Shown: piece after piece, positions 54,198 to 64,000 of the stretch
Layout: the number at the start of each line of letters is the position of its first letter
Numbering within the stretch: position 1 is the first letter of the stretch
Assembly: GCA_021396245.1 (NCBI GenBank)
Contig: WNYE01000021.1
Coordinates: forward strand, 124,001-188,000
Origin: Sporothrix humicola
Lineage: Eukaryota; Ascomycota; Sordariomycetes; Ophiostomatales; Ophiostomataceae
Length of the DNA stretch: 64,000 nt
Reading direction: 5' to 3'
Notes under the pieces: generated by a model
Told to the model about the DNA's origin: nothing
The model's input: the letters and a program-made list of their open reading frames with translations, nothing else
Databases searched by the model: none
Made by a program: the position numbers and the translations under genes

Positions 54198-55433
54198 ATG
54201 GGAGGCAAGGTTTGGTCGGTGGACGAGGAGCGAGTATTTTGGACGGAGATCATTCCGTCCAGCAAGAAGCAACACCTCTACTCCCGGCCTAACCGCCACC
54301 AGGCCCAGGGTTGGGGGGCCCTGTGCCGCGTAATGCAGGAACGCATGGGACAGTTGGCCCGGCGTCGGTATACGGGACTAATGCTCTGTGAGTTTGTCCA
54401 TCGCCCTCCATTTTTTTATCTTTTCATTGCTAACATTATTGTAGACGAGCATTTCTTCCAGAACTGTGTTCTGGAGAGGTTCTCGCCTAATGCCGGTCGC
54501 TTTGTTCGGACCTACATTGAAAACGAACGTATGTCTTCCCACACATATCCTCCCGTTAATGTTGATTTACATCAACTAACTCAGATTACAGGCCGCACCA
54601 CAGGAATGACGCCTGTTGAGCGGAGCCGATCGGCTCAAAACGCTGTCCGGGGCACTGGTGGCCCAAGCAGCCCTTCCACCACGGGTCCTAGACCCAGCAA
54701 TCTTCGGCTCTCCGAGGCCCGCACGGCAGCAAGCTTGGCGTCGGCGACTCAGTCCTTTGGCCAAGCCCCGACACAGAACCTGCAGAACGACCCCCAAAAC
54801 GCTCCCACAGTTGGTCTTTCCCAGCCTGGGCCCCAGTCGAGCTCTCCAGTGAGCACTGTCGGTTCCACTGCTGGCACCGAGGCAATCACAAGCGCAGATA
54901 CCAACCCCAGCTCTGGCCAACCCACCCCCACCTCGTCGCCAGCTGCCGTCCCTCACTTCTTCTCGCTCTCCAACGAGACCGCATACAACCCGAGTAGCCT
55001 CCAATTCTCTCTCCCGCCGTTGTCTGAGATATTGGCTCTACCTCTGTTGGCGGCCGCTCCCAACCCGCGCCTTCCGCCGAATCAACCGACTGTCAGCACG
55101 CTCCACACGACCAATGTGCCTCTGCCCAGCGACTATCAGCAACGGCAGCAGTACATGGTGCCGCAGCAGAAGCTGGCCGACCGCTATCGGAGCTGGGTTT
55201 CCGGGAACGCCAACCTGTACCCGCCTCTTCAAGAGAACGTGGCCAACTTTGGCACCATCTTGGACTCACTCGCGGTGACACCGGTCCAGCTTCCCTCTCC
55301 CGCCAGCCAATATCATTCTGCCGCTACCGAGAAACCTGCTGCCGACACCAGCGAGCAAGTCTCGGCCATCCATGAAATCAAGGAGGATGAGGAGGCTGCC
55401 GAGCTGTTTGTCCAACAGTGGCCCAAGAAGTAG
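54198..55433 (+). CDS. fungal SANT/Myb-like domain protein, uncharacterised
   Basis: Exons 54198-54387, 54445-54528 and 54592-55433 give 371 residues with frame kept. The N-terminal about 95 residues form the only ordered part: GGKVWSVDEERVFWTEIIPS, WGALCRVMQERMG, ARRRYTGLMLYEHFFQN and FSPNAGRFVRTYIE. This layout of three helices with spaced Trp resembles SANT/Myb domains and occurs in many filamentous ascomycetes as a protein of unknown role. The rest is Ser/Thr/Pro-rich and disordered, with RLPPNQPTVSTLHTTNVPLP and YRSWVSGNANLYPPLQENVA near the end. The acidic C-terminus ends with ELFVQQWPKK. DNA binding is an inference from fold resemblance only. Confidence 0.85.
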   Translation: MGGKVWSVDEERVFWTEIIPSSKKQHLYSRPNRHQAQGWGALCRVMQERMGQLARRRYTGLMLCEFVHRPPFFYLFIANIIVDEHFFQNCVLERFSPNAGRFVRTYIENERMSSHTYPPVNVDLHQLTQITGRTTGMTPVERSRSAQNAVRGTGGPSSPSTTGPRPSNLRLSEARTAASLASATQSFGQAPTQNLQNDPQNAPTVGLSQPGPQSSSPVSTVGSTAGTEAITSADTNPSSGQPTPTSSPAAVPHFFSLSNETAYNPSSLQFSLPPLSEILALPLLAAAPNPRLPPNQPTVSTLHTTNVPLPSDYQQRQQYMVPQQKLADRYRSWVSGNANLYPPLQENVANFGTILDSLAVTPVQLPSPASQYHSAATEKPAADTSEQVSAIHEIKEDEEAAELFVQQWPKK

Positions 55434-56165
55434 AGCGTTCTACCCCTGCTTGACAGTATCTTTTTGAGCATTCTTTTCATTATTTGTTACTTCTACATTG
55501 TTGGTATTTTGGCAGGGCATTGCGGCCGGCGTTTTGGGGGAACATCATCTATTGGCGATTTTTTTTTGGTACATTTGCAGAGATATGGAAACGGGGCGAG
55601 AGGCCTGACATTTACAGGGGATGGAGTATTTTTGTTAACTGTTTTTGGGACCACCGGCTGTTGCTTTTTTTCTTCTTGTTAATCTCGCTCAATTCTTTGG
55701 TCATATTTGGCCATATCCTCCAATATGTTAGGTGATTTTATCTACTTTTGCGATGCATTATCACTTCATGTTACCAATGTGCATTGCTTTCGATGGAATA
55801 AACATTTCTCGAAGTGTTGTTTAGGTACCGTGAAAATTGGAGCCAAGTTTGCTGCTAAAATCGGCCCCTGATGTCATACATTGACTGGACATGTTTGGTG
55901 GATGATGATGCAAGGTACATACGACAAGCTACTACAAGCTACAAAGAGCACCAAAGCTGTCCCGCATTTTACGTCAGATTCAATCTCGGATTCAACTACA
56001 TCGACGACTCGCTTACAGCAAACTACAAACTTAAAACTTTAACCTCGATTCTTCAATCTTCGACTTACACGCCACCTGTCATTGCTGACATTCTTCGATC
56101 TGTTATTTCTACTATACAACGCATCACATACACCCACTCGCACACTCTCTCATCACCACCACATC
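55434..56165. other. intergenic: 3' region and CutC-type gene promoter
   Basis: No gene is supported. The first 370 bases are T-rich and likely form the 3' end of the upstream gene, with an AATAAA at 55797. The last 250 bases lead into the CutC-type start codon. Confidence 0.6.
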
Positions 56166-57056
56166 ATGGCACCTACATTCGAGGTCCCCGTTTTCTCGGC
56201 GGCCGCTGCCAAAGTCGCCGTCGACAACGGCGCAATTCGCCTCGAGGTCAACCGCACAGGTTCCTATGCAGATGGCGGTCTGACACCATCGCGCGCTGAA
56301 GTTGAGGCCGTTGCATCGGCCCTGGGTCCGTCGTCGACCGTTCCTCTGCGCATCATGATTCGGCCAAGAGGTCCTCCTTCTGAGGGAGCTGACTTTTTGT
56401 ACTCGGACGATGAGTTCCACCAAATGCGCAGCGACCTAGATGCGTTTGTGTCCAGTGGACTCCTGCAGGCGACACGCGGCGATGGATTCGTGTTTGGCCT
56501 GCTGGCGGAGGAAGAAGGTGCTTCTGGTAATAGTTCCCGTCTTCGCATCGACACAGATCGCAACCGGCAGCTCGTGAAAGCCGCAGATCCGTACGCCTGC
56601 GTTTTCCACCGGGCGTTCGACTCAGTCTTGGGCAACCGGGACGGCAGCGACTCGACACACGCCGAAGAAAGCCTGGCAGCCCTGCGCGACTGTGGATTTG
56701 CAGGTGTCTTGACGGCCGGCGGACCAGGCTCTCGCGGCGCCGTGGACCATGCCGACACGCTGCAGCGACTTGTGGCGGCCGAGAGAGCCGTGGCAGGAGC
56801 AGCACAGGCCCGGCCGCACGCGAGCATCGAACTTATAGTCGGCGGCGGTGTGCGCAGCTCGAATGTGGGCAGTCTGGCAAAGGACATTCTCAACTCCCAG
56901 GAGAGTACGGCAGCTCACACCAGCGTCGTTTCATTTCACTCGTCGTGCCTCGAGGACTCCAAAGCAGCAACGGCCAAAGGCGCCGAGTTCGAGACGGTCA
57001 GCGGCGAGGAAGTCGGCCGGATACACAAGACACTGTCGTCTCTGGAGGGCGTCTAA
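56166..57056 (+). CDS. CutC-family protein
   Basis: A single exon of 296 residues with a TIM-barrel fold. The start MAPTFEVPVFS fits the family, as the first strand is followed by AIRLEVNRTGSYADGGLTPS. IMIRPRGPP marks the second or third strand, VFGLLAEE the fourth, CVFHRAFD the conserved HRAFD strand, FAGVLTAGGPGS the next, and IELIVGGGVRSSN the phosphate-binding-like loop. CutC was linked to copper tolerance in bacteria, but direct copper handling by fungal members is not well established. The protein is longer than bacterial CutC (about 250 residues) through short insertions. The next gene converges from the other strand, with 289 bp between the two stop codons. Confidence 0.9.
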   Translation: MAPTFEVPVFSAAAAKVAVDNGAIRLEVNRTGSYADGGLTPSRAEVEAVASALGPSSTVPLRIMIRPRGPPSEGADFLYSDDEFHQMRSDLDAFVSSGLLQATRGDGFVFGLLAEEEGASGNSSRLRIDTDRNRQLVKAADPYACVFHRAFDSVLGNRDGSDSTHAEESLAALRDCGFAGVLTAGGPGSRGAVDHADTLQRLVAAERAVAGAAQARPHASIELIVGGGVRSSNVGSLAKDILNSQESTAAHTSVVSFHSSCLEDSKAATAKGAEFETVSGEEVGRIHKTLSSLEGV

Positions 57057-57345
57057 TGTGGACTGTGTCTATGTTTGGTGGATGTCCGCATGGACTGGAT
57101 GAGTACATTATGAGAACGTACAAACGTGTACGTAGATAGCTAATTATACATAGAAAAACATAATTGCTTGGCCTTTTGGAGGCTGTGATATCTGATGAAA
57201 AAAAAACTGTTCGCTGACCGGAGTCGTCGTAAATAAATCGTAAACGTGATATAAAACGCCATCATCGCATTGCTGCGGGAAATGCAAGTCTTCTTTCCTC
57301 TACCTCCATCCTTTCCCACCACTTCATCTCCTCTTTTTCCACAGG

Positions 57346-57867
57346 TCAACGCTGGGGCTGTGGACAGTTCCACCGGCGGTTGGCCATGTCGTCTGCATCG
57401 TCGTCGTCATCGTCCTCCTCTTCATAACATTCTTCCTCCTCACCCTCATAGTCACCCTCGTTGGCACGATCGTCGATAGGACTTAGTGGGTTGGGGTCCA
57501 TAAAATCGTGAATGTTGAACGCCGTTGTTGTCCGGCTGAGCTGGCTAAAGTCAAAGTCGCCGTAGCCGTAGTAGCTGAGGTCGTACTGTGGTTCGGACTG
57601 TGCCTCTGTTTGGGTTTGTGTTTGAGTTTGAGTGTTGTCGCTGACAGCCTGGCTGACAGTCTCTTGACTGTTTTGTGCCGTCTCCTCGAGAGTCTCCTGA
57701 GTCTCCTCCTCTTCGCTCTCATCTTGGTAGTCGTAGCGGTCAAAGTAGCGGACGTCGCGGGCCTCGTACCACTCCTCCGCCTCGTCGTCGTAGCGGTAGT
57801 ACATGTCGCCCCCAGTGTACACCCGCAGGTAGGGCTTGATAACCGGCGCCGTCATTGTCTCCATCAT
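57346..57867 (-). CDS. acidic Tyr-rich orphan protein
   Basis: A single exon of 173 residues, not recognised. The N-terminal 50 residues look ordered, with IKPYLRVYTGGDMYYRYDDE and WYEARDVRYFDRYDYQDE. A Glu/Gln-rich segment with a TQTQTQTQ run follows. A Tyr/Phe-rich segment (YDLSYYGYGDFDFSQLSRTT) comes next, and then a very acidic end (EEDDDDDDADD). No membrane segment or signal peptide is visible. The charge bias and lack of homologues known to me leave some risk that this is not a gene. Codon usage and the tyrosine pattern make it more likely than not. Confidence 0.5.
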   Translation of the reverse strand: MMETMTAPVIKPYLRVYTGGDMYYRYDDEAEEWYEARDVRYFDRYDYQDESEEEETQETLEETAQNSQETVSQAVSDNTQTQTQTQTEAQSEPQYDLSYYGYGDFDFSQLSRTTTAFNIHDFMDPNPLSPIDDRANEGDYEGEEEECYEEEDDDDDDADDMANRRWNCPQPQR

Positions 57868-60304
57868 TTTGGCTTTGGCGGGGGCTTCCGTGACGGTCTT
57901 GGGAGCCGTGTCTTGGTTCTTGGAAGAGTCCGTTTTGAGAGAGATTGAAGATGTGCTTGTGATGAGTGAGTTTGCTGAGCTTGTTGAGTGTGTTGAGTTT
58001 GTTGCTGAGTTTGTTTATTGACTCAGGTTAAGAAAATAAAATATGACTGAGACGGGAGGGAGATAAAAATATAAAGGCAGTCAAGAAAAAAAGGCAGATG
58101 ATTTGTAGGCTTTGTCAGATGATGTGTGGTTGAACAAAAGCACGTGTCGTAAATGTCGTGTAAAAATCAATAAAGGTGGATGAGCAGGTGAGATGTCGTA
58201 TTGCCCGTGTAAGACAAAGAGTCACTGGCGACTGTCTTTTTTATATTTGTTGAATGAACTTTGTTCGTGGGTGAGAGACGATTATTTGATTCCATTTCTT
58301 GGTGAATGGTTGATTCAACATATATACTCTCTTGAAAACTCCGGAGCCTGGCGAAGCACAAGTCCGTTTGACACATGTTCTGCCGACCTCGCCGACGCAA
58401 GCAAATCAACCTGAGTGCGGAAGAATGGTGATGCCTACGGGCAAGATCCTGTCTTGCTAGTAAGAATTCGACACTAACACTGCATTTTAGCAGCAAAAGA
58501 CAACGAAAAGGCTGAGAAAATGCACTAAATGCCCTCAAGAGGCAAGGGTCTGCCGGGCGACGCCGCAGAAAGCGGGCTTAGACACCCTGGCGCCGAGGCT
58601 TTCGGTGGAGAGAGGCGACGTCACGAGGGCAGGCATAGAGAAAATACAGTGGCTCGGGTGGGAAAATGGGGGAGAGAAAGGGGGAAGTATGGAGCACCGC
58701 AGCGCAAAGGATGAACCAGCCAGCTGGGACGACCTGTACGGAGTACACCAATCATTTTGGCCGGGCAGGAAAACACTTGAAGCGACGAGAATGGCGGAGG
58801 GCGCCCGCAACGCTGTCCACTGATTCGCTCTTTTGTCCTGAAAAGCTTCGAGTTGCTTGTTTGGGTCTCTTGATCCGATGCCTTGTGGCGTGGTTCACCG
58901 TTGAAAAGGCTGAATAATACTGAAGATGCTGGAAAATGTTGAGGGAATTGAGAGAAAATGCTTGGTATTCTTGATTTCTTGTGGCTTGGATCAAAAGATC
59001 AGATGCTTGAGCGACATTTTCGCAGACTTTTCGCAGGTTCTCCAGGGAAACCGAGGAAGAGGCGAAATCGCGAAATGGCGAGAGGAACAAGGATAGGTGC
59101 AAAGCCCGACAACCCGTACGAAGGTTCTCGTAAGGGAAGACCCTCAAAGTATTGGTGTCCAGGTGCTGCACCATGCTGTAATCATGCAGAGAATGCCCTG
59201 GAAGGACTGTAAGAGACCCTGAAAACCAGAAATTCTGTCTGCCAGACAACCAGACGAACAGAAAACAGGGAGAAAGGAAGAGAAGGATCAAGTGACAGGG
59301 GTCGTGATTGGTCCATCGTGAGATTCAGGGTGAACTCGTGGCTCTCGCCGAATGACAGCTCTTGAATGCAAAAGGGCTAGATCAGGCTTGGGCGGGCCAG
59401 TAAAAATAGTAACAGGCTTATTTTGCCCCAAGAAAGACCTGGCCAGGCCACCGGGCGTAACCTTTAAAAGGCACAGGCGAAGACGTCAACGACGACGTGC
59501 ATGCAGGCAGCCGGATTTCTTGTTGGAAACACCTTTGACTGGCTAAGAATCAACAGCAACAATGAATAAGTAGAGAAATCAGAGCATCAAAGAAGGTAAA
59601 GAAAAATCAAGAAAGGGTGAGGCAAAAAGATAAAGACAGGACGAATAAATCACTCTCATTGTTGTCGTAACACTGCAAAGAAGCCTGGAATTGGTTGGAG
59701 AAAAGGCTTCGCTCATTTGGAAGCCACAAAATAATGTGTGTATTGAATTGTTGAGATAATTGCCTCATTGTTTTGTGATGGCCAAATGGCAATCTGCAAT
59801 TGGACTAGATGTGTTGTTCAACCGGCTTGAACCTTCCGGCAAGGAGGCCTCGAGGGTTTCTACAGAACTGTCTTGCAGGCCCTCAACCTCCAATTCTTGC
59901 AGCCTCGTCCTTGTTCCCTCCTCTCGGTGGTATCGGCGGTGGCAATATCGCCAACACTGCCAGTGCCCATCGGAGTCTCGGCCCTGAATTCAACCCAATC
60001 CTTGGATCTGAACTTTTTTCTCAAATCTCTACCCCCGGACTCTGAAGTGAGTCGTGTGACCTATTCAGGGGCACTGGCCGGCAGTTGCGCCGGAAGAGAT
60101 GGGAGATATACCTCCGGGGCTGTGCTGTTCCTGTGCTATTCCTCCTATGCCGCCACGCGGTCATGCACGATCTCATAAAGCATGTGCAAATGCACAAAGC
60201 CTCGCCATCGTGGCAGCCAGCATGTTTGACTGAAGTGCTGAAATAGCTATGCCGGAGTTGTTGCGCTTTGGTTTATAGGATACTTCCAATCAAGCAAAAC
60301 GTGT
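57868..60304. other. 2.4-kb gene-poor region
   Basis: No gene is supported. The left 200 bases are the promoter of the acidic orphan. A TACGGAGTAC motif is at 58736-58746. A short plus-strand frame near 59809-60045 encodes a Gly-rich piece (PPLGGIGGGNIANTASAHRS) that could be a remnant of a gene, but no intact reading frame surrounds it. Confidence 0.5.
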
Positions 60305-61261
60305 TCATCTGTCCGGATAACTGCTCCCTCCCGAATTGCCCTTGCCGCCGTTGCTGCCACCATTGCCGCTTGTCCTTCCCACCAGAGTTGACAGGATCGA
60401 CTTGCCCTCGTAGGCCCGCTTTGCTCGCCGTTCCTGGATGCGAGATGTAGCCTTCTTGTCAAGAGTCGAATCGCTCGTCGCCGTCACGGCCGCATCGTAT
60501 CCGGCGGCCGGTTGCCTTGTCCGCCAGTCGCACAGCGCGGCCGACGACGCGCTCTCCGGCACAACCGCCCGCAATGCATTGTACACAAACGTGTCGCGGT
60601 AGCCGTCGCTGTTGGACGAGACAATCGTCTGCATGCCCGAGGGGCCTTCGTCGCGATCCCGAGGCCACGGGCCGTGGAGGGGAGAGCTGCGCGTCACGCT
60701 GCGGTGGTTGTAGTCTTTGATGGGGAACACGCTGATCACAAACGAGCGGTTCTGGATGGGAGACGATGAGGAGGAAGGAGAGGCCGACGGAGAGGAGGAC
60801 GAGTGGGAGGACGACGCTGCCGTCGTCTCAATCGGCTGGACGAGGGACGCAACCCGCGGCTGTCCCCACGGCTTCGCGGCCTGAAGCGTCTCGGCCAGCA
60901 GCTCGTACTGGAACGGGCTCCGCTGCACGAGCGTCGAGGCCATGGCCGTGCTCGATGCAATGCACACAAACGAGCTGTTGTCCGCGAGCTTCTTGAAGAA
61001 CTTGGCCTTGCCGTACCGCTCGAGCACGCCCAGCACGGACCGGCGCTCGGCGAGCGATGTGGGCGACGGGCGCACATTAATGAAGAGGGAGCGGTGTGCA
61101 AGATCTGATGATGTACGTTCCGAAGAAGAAGAGGAAGAGTCTGACGATGTGGCCGAAGACGAGGAGGAGAACAGCCGTGCTGACATGCACGGCCTGCTCA
61201 TGGTGCTCATGGCCGGAATGCGCATGGCAAGCGACGCCGTAGACGGTCTGCACGGACGCAT
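60305..61261 (-). CDS. Ser-rich protein with putative mitochondrial presequence
   Basis: A single exon of 318 residues, not recognised by name. The first about 35 residues lack acidic residues and are rich in Arg, Ser, Met and Ala (RIPAMSTMSRPCMSARLFSS), a likely mitochondrial presequence. A compact region follows: HRSLFINVRPSPTSLAERRS, VLGVLERYGKAKFFKKL and FVCIASSTAMA. It has the beta-alpha-beta look of a divergent RNA-recognition motif. A Ser-rich loop of about 25 residues precedes RSFVISVFPIKDYNHRSV. The C-terminus is basic (RIQERRAKRAYEGKSI) and ends Gly/Asn-rich. A mitochondrial RNA-related role is speculation from the fold impression. Confidence 0.7.
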   Translation of the reverse strand: MRPCRPSTASLAMRIPAMSTMSRPCMSARLFSSSSSATSSDSSSSSSERTSSDLAHRSLFINVRPSPTSLAERRSVLGVLERYGKAKFFKKLADNSSFVCIASSTAMASTLVQRSPFQYELLAETLQAAKPWGQPRVASLVQPIETTAASSSHSSSSPSASPSSSSSPIQNRSFVISVFPIKDYNHRSVTRSSPLHGPWPRDRDEGPSGMQTIVSSNSDGYRDTFVYNALRAVVPESASSAALCDWRTRQPAAGYDAAVTATSDSTLDKKATSRIQERRAKRAYEGKSILSTLVGRTSGNGGSNGGKGNSGGSSYPDR

Positions 61262-64000
61262 GGTGGCGGATGCCTAATTGGAGAGCGTTCAATTGGAATA
61301 TGTGATGTGTGTCGTCGTAGTTTGTTTGTTGTCAGCACAAGGCTGGCGATGGAAAGCCCCTATATCGAGCTCGATCATTCTTTCCGTCTCGAATCTTCAA
61401 TCGCATATTCAATTTTTAGAGGTTGCTCCACTGTCGCGCGAGGTCACGTGGGATCGACGTGCGCTGTGGCACCTGCTTAACTGGGGCCGGCAAGCACTGG
61501 CGTGCCACTACCGTTTAGCGGGCCATCCCGTCTTTCGTCTTGTTCTCTTGCCTCTTCTACAGCACTTACACGTTCTTCAAACGCCTTTCTTGACGACATG
61601 GCATGAACTCGCAATTGTCGCTTCATGCAGATGCTTCTAGCACCGCCTCCCGGTTCTTCGGAAATGTGATCGTGACCGAACATCTTCCTCTGGCCGAGTA
61701 CCGGCGCCGATGGCATTGTTCTGGCCTCTTCCGAGCCTTTTCGAGCTTTCTGTCGTTTCTGCTCCGCCCCCACAAACCACGGGCTCATCGTCTGTGGTTG
61801 CCCGTTGTTCCGTGAATCGTCAATCGTCTATCTTTACTTTTCGCGGGAAGAGATGCGCGTGCGCAAGTCATTGGCACGAAATGATGGGAGATCAGAGGCG
61901 ACGAAATAGCAGATTCAATCACGAAAGACGAGTCACAATCCAAAAGATGACGGGGACCCGTCTCATCACAGTCTCAGTAGCATTGGGGGTCGCGTTGGAA
62001 ACAATTGAGGATAATGACGAGCCTGCAAAATACTCATCTTGAACAAGCATCTGCCTGTCTTCTACGTCTTACTCAGTATTACACAGCAAAACAGTGCAAC
62101 TCTGGACAGCCAGCCCTCAGGCAGCCGCCCTGCCCCTGAAACAGCCGCCCAGGCCTTTCCGTCTTTTGTGCCTTTCCCACTGTATTATTCTGTGCATTTG
62201 TCCATCTGTTTTGTGCCCATTTCGGCCCTTTTTGAGGAGGGCTTATCCCAGTTCGAAGCCGATATAGTTTTTCTTGGTTTTAAAGATTTTGGGAACTTGT
62301 GGGTTGGATATTCGGGTCGTGATATGAAGAGGTTGTCTTTAGTCTTAAGTCTTTACCAAGACCTGCAGCGATTTATGCATGCTGCTCGACCTGCATAATG
62401 AAGATTGGGAGCGCAAGTTGGCTAGCACAAAAAAGAAAAGAAAAAGACGAAAAAAATGATAGCCAAAAAAGCACGGGAAAAGAGACGAGGAAAGGGACGG
62501 CCCTGTTATCCCTTGCGGGCACAACGGTCAAACACTGACTACTAGTTTTCGGGTGCATTTTCTTCTTGGAGAAGCCTGTCTCTGCTGTCAAAAAGGTGTG
62601 CCAGACTGTGCGTGTGGTTTTGGGACGGCGTATTGTGATCTATCATATTTTCCCTTTTGCCCTCCACTTTTCGCCCTAACAAAAAACGTTGACGCTTGCC
62701 CTCTTGCCTCGCATCACTGAGACATTCTGGCACCTGGGGCTTTTAGTTGGAGGTCGTTGGAGGCTGGAAGTCTTGGTCGGAGGTCGGCGATGTGAACGAG
62801 GACACTTGTAAGGTTGCTTAGGGGCAAATAAACATGGCCAAGTGGGCAACAACGGGGCAAAAGCAGGACCAGAAATAAGACCAAGAATACGATTTCGAAG
62901 GCCTAGAAGTAGTCCAACATAAACAACATACGAGGAAGCAAAACCCGAGGAATCATTCGACCAAAGTAGACAAACAAAATAGACAGTTACATGGGGCGTG
63001 GTAGTTAACATGCTAGCAGGGAAGCAAGCGGGGAAGGAAACTGTCAAACTTGAATTCTTGGGACTCTGTGAGCAAATGATGGCATTAATGTTGTCGATGA
63101 CTGGCATCATCGTGCATAGCTTGGGCAGGAGTAAGTACGATGTACTCCGTAGAGTAAACAAACTCTGGTCCGTCAACGACGCTTGATATGATAACACAGC
63201 ACCTTATGGAGCACATCCGATCATGGCTCGCTTGCACCTCGTATGATGCAAATGCGCGTATCCATCCAGTCAATCAGACATGAGGATTGACAGAAAATAA
63301 GAAACGATGGGGAGATCGATCACTGCATTTTTGTGAAATATGATCAACGAAAAGGGAACGACGACAAGCTTACTGAAACGGTGGAGCGAGGACGACAAAA
63401 GGGCAGCAGGATCATGCTCAGTAACAAAAAAATGCATGTACCTCTGGGCGTGCGGTGTGAAGAGTGTGCATGAGAGAAATGATGTGTCTGATAGTCGGCT
63501 GTGGCTCCTCTTTTTTCCTGTGTTTCTCAGTGCTGCTTTCTTTTTCGGGATCTTTCCCTTGCAGAAGACCCTGGGCAGAAGCCTGCACCGAGCTGCACTG
63601 TTGCAGTCGATCACTGGTACTGGAGAGGAAGACGGCAGTTCCGACTGTCGATCAGTAGATGAGTTGAGTCGGCATTTTCTTTCTTTTTAATGCTTGCTTG
63701 GTGGTTAATTTTTTCTTCTTCTTCTTCTTCTTTTATGTGTGTTTTCATTTTCAAGTTTTCATGTGTCTGTCTACATGCTGCCAACATCCACCATCTCCCC
63801 AACACCTTGCCTATTTCCATAATGGACTTCGTTGACACAAATTTATTAAGAGGCGCATGAAACAATGCCCACAGTCTCTCGCGTGCGTTGTGTATCCGGG
63901 GCTTTTGTCCCAGCGGTCGGGGACCAGTGGAGTGGTTGGGGGGTTCTCTTTATCGTCCAAGTAGTACTGCGTATGCTGTTTACGTTGATTATGCTGCCCA
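61262..64000. other. 2.7-kb right-end region, no supported gene
   Basis: Open frames of 100-175 codons exist on both strands but carry no recognised domain. It contains a TACTCCGTA motif at 63143-63151 and a (TTC)n tract at 63712-63733. The first 200 bases are the promoter of the mitochondrial-type gene. A gene starting beyond the window edge cannot be excluded. Confidence 0.5.
63712..63733. repeat. (TTC)n microsatellite
   Basis: About seven TTC/CTT trinucleotide units in intergenic DNA near the right end. They read as Glu/Lys codons in a spurious minus-strand frame. Confidence 0.85.

Noticed and set aside
59809..60045. Gly-rich frame that might be a gene remnant
   Set aside because: Too short, with no flanking exons in frame and no recognised family; mentioned only as a possible relic.

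Overview
The window is nuclear DNA from a filamentous ascomycete (Pezizomycotina, most likely Sordariomycetes). The evidence is short GT-AG introns of about 50-90 nt with CTAAC/CTGAC-like branch sites, pyrimidine-rich leaders before start codons, Ser/Pro-rich disordered extensions on most proteins, and a gene set typical of such fungi. I found 19 protein genes. No tRNA, rRNA, CRISPR array, transposon or prokaryote-type operon was recognised. Exon joins were placed by hand from splice consensus, reading frame and family conservation.

Left arm (1-33 kb): a five-exon DDX60-type Ski2-like RNA helicase (minus); mitochondrial malonyl-CoA:ACP transacylase (plus); a NOSIP-type RING protein (plus), convergent with a degenerate mitochondrial-carrier-like protein (minus); SAGA subunit Sgf73/ataxin-7 (minus); RNA polymerase II subunit Rpb11 (minus, with a 17-nt first coding exon and a 634-nt intron); an Avt3/Avt4-type vacuolar amino-acid transporter (minus); a Vhc1-type vacuolar cation-chloride cotransporter (plus); a disordered Ser/Pro-rich protein (plus); and a CobW/COG0523 GTPase (minus).

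Centre (33-46 kb): a gene-poor stretch of almost 13 kb. It holds two surface-type low-complexity proteins: a Gly/Ser/Ala protein built from about nine copies of a 23-30 residue repeat, and a Ser/Thr-rich signal-anchor protein. Both end in a hydrophobic tail. A small FAM32A homologue lies between them. The rest is intergenic DNA up to 4.5 kb long, with AT-rich patches, a 31-bp tandem duplication and hairpin-forming sequences.

Right arm (46-64 kb): a dolichol kinase with a long N-terminal extension (plus), convergent with ORC2 (minus). ORC2 shares a 435-bp divergent promoter with GEP4, the mitochondrial PGP phosphatase of cardiolipin synthesis. These are followed by a fungal SANT/Myb-like protein, a CutC-family protein, an acidic orphan and a Ser-rich putative mitochondrial protein. 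The last 2.7 kb holds no gene I can support.

The genes are mostly unrelated housekeeping functions: transcription and chromatin, replication licensing, vacuolar transport, mitochondrial lipid and cofactor metabolism, and glycosylation. I see no biosynthetic cluster. The most unusual items are the tandem-repeat protein with an apparent anchor tail but no visible signal peptide, the eroded carrier, the in-frame skippable intron in the cotransporter gene, a perfect 22-bp palindrome behind the helicase, and a recurrent intergenic TACGGAGTA motif.
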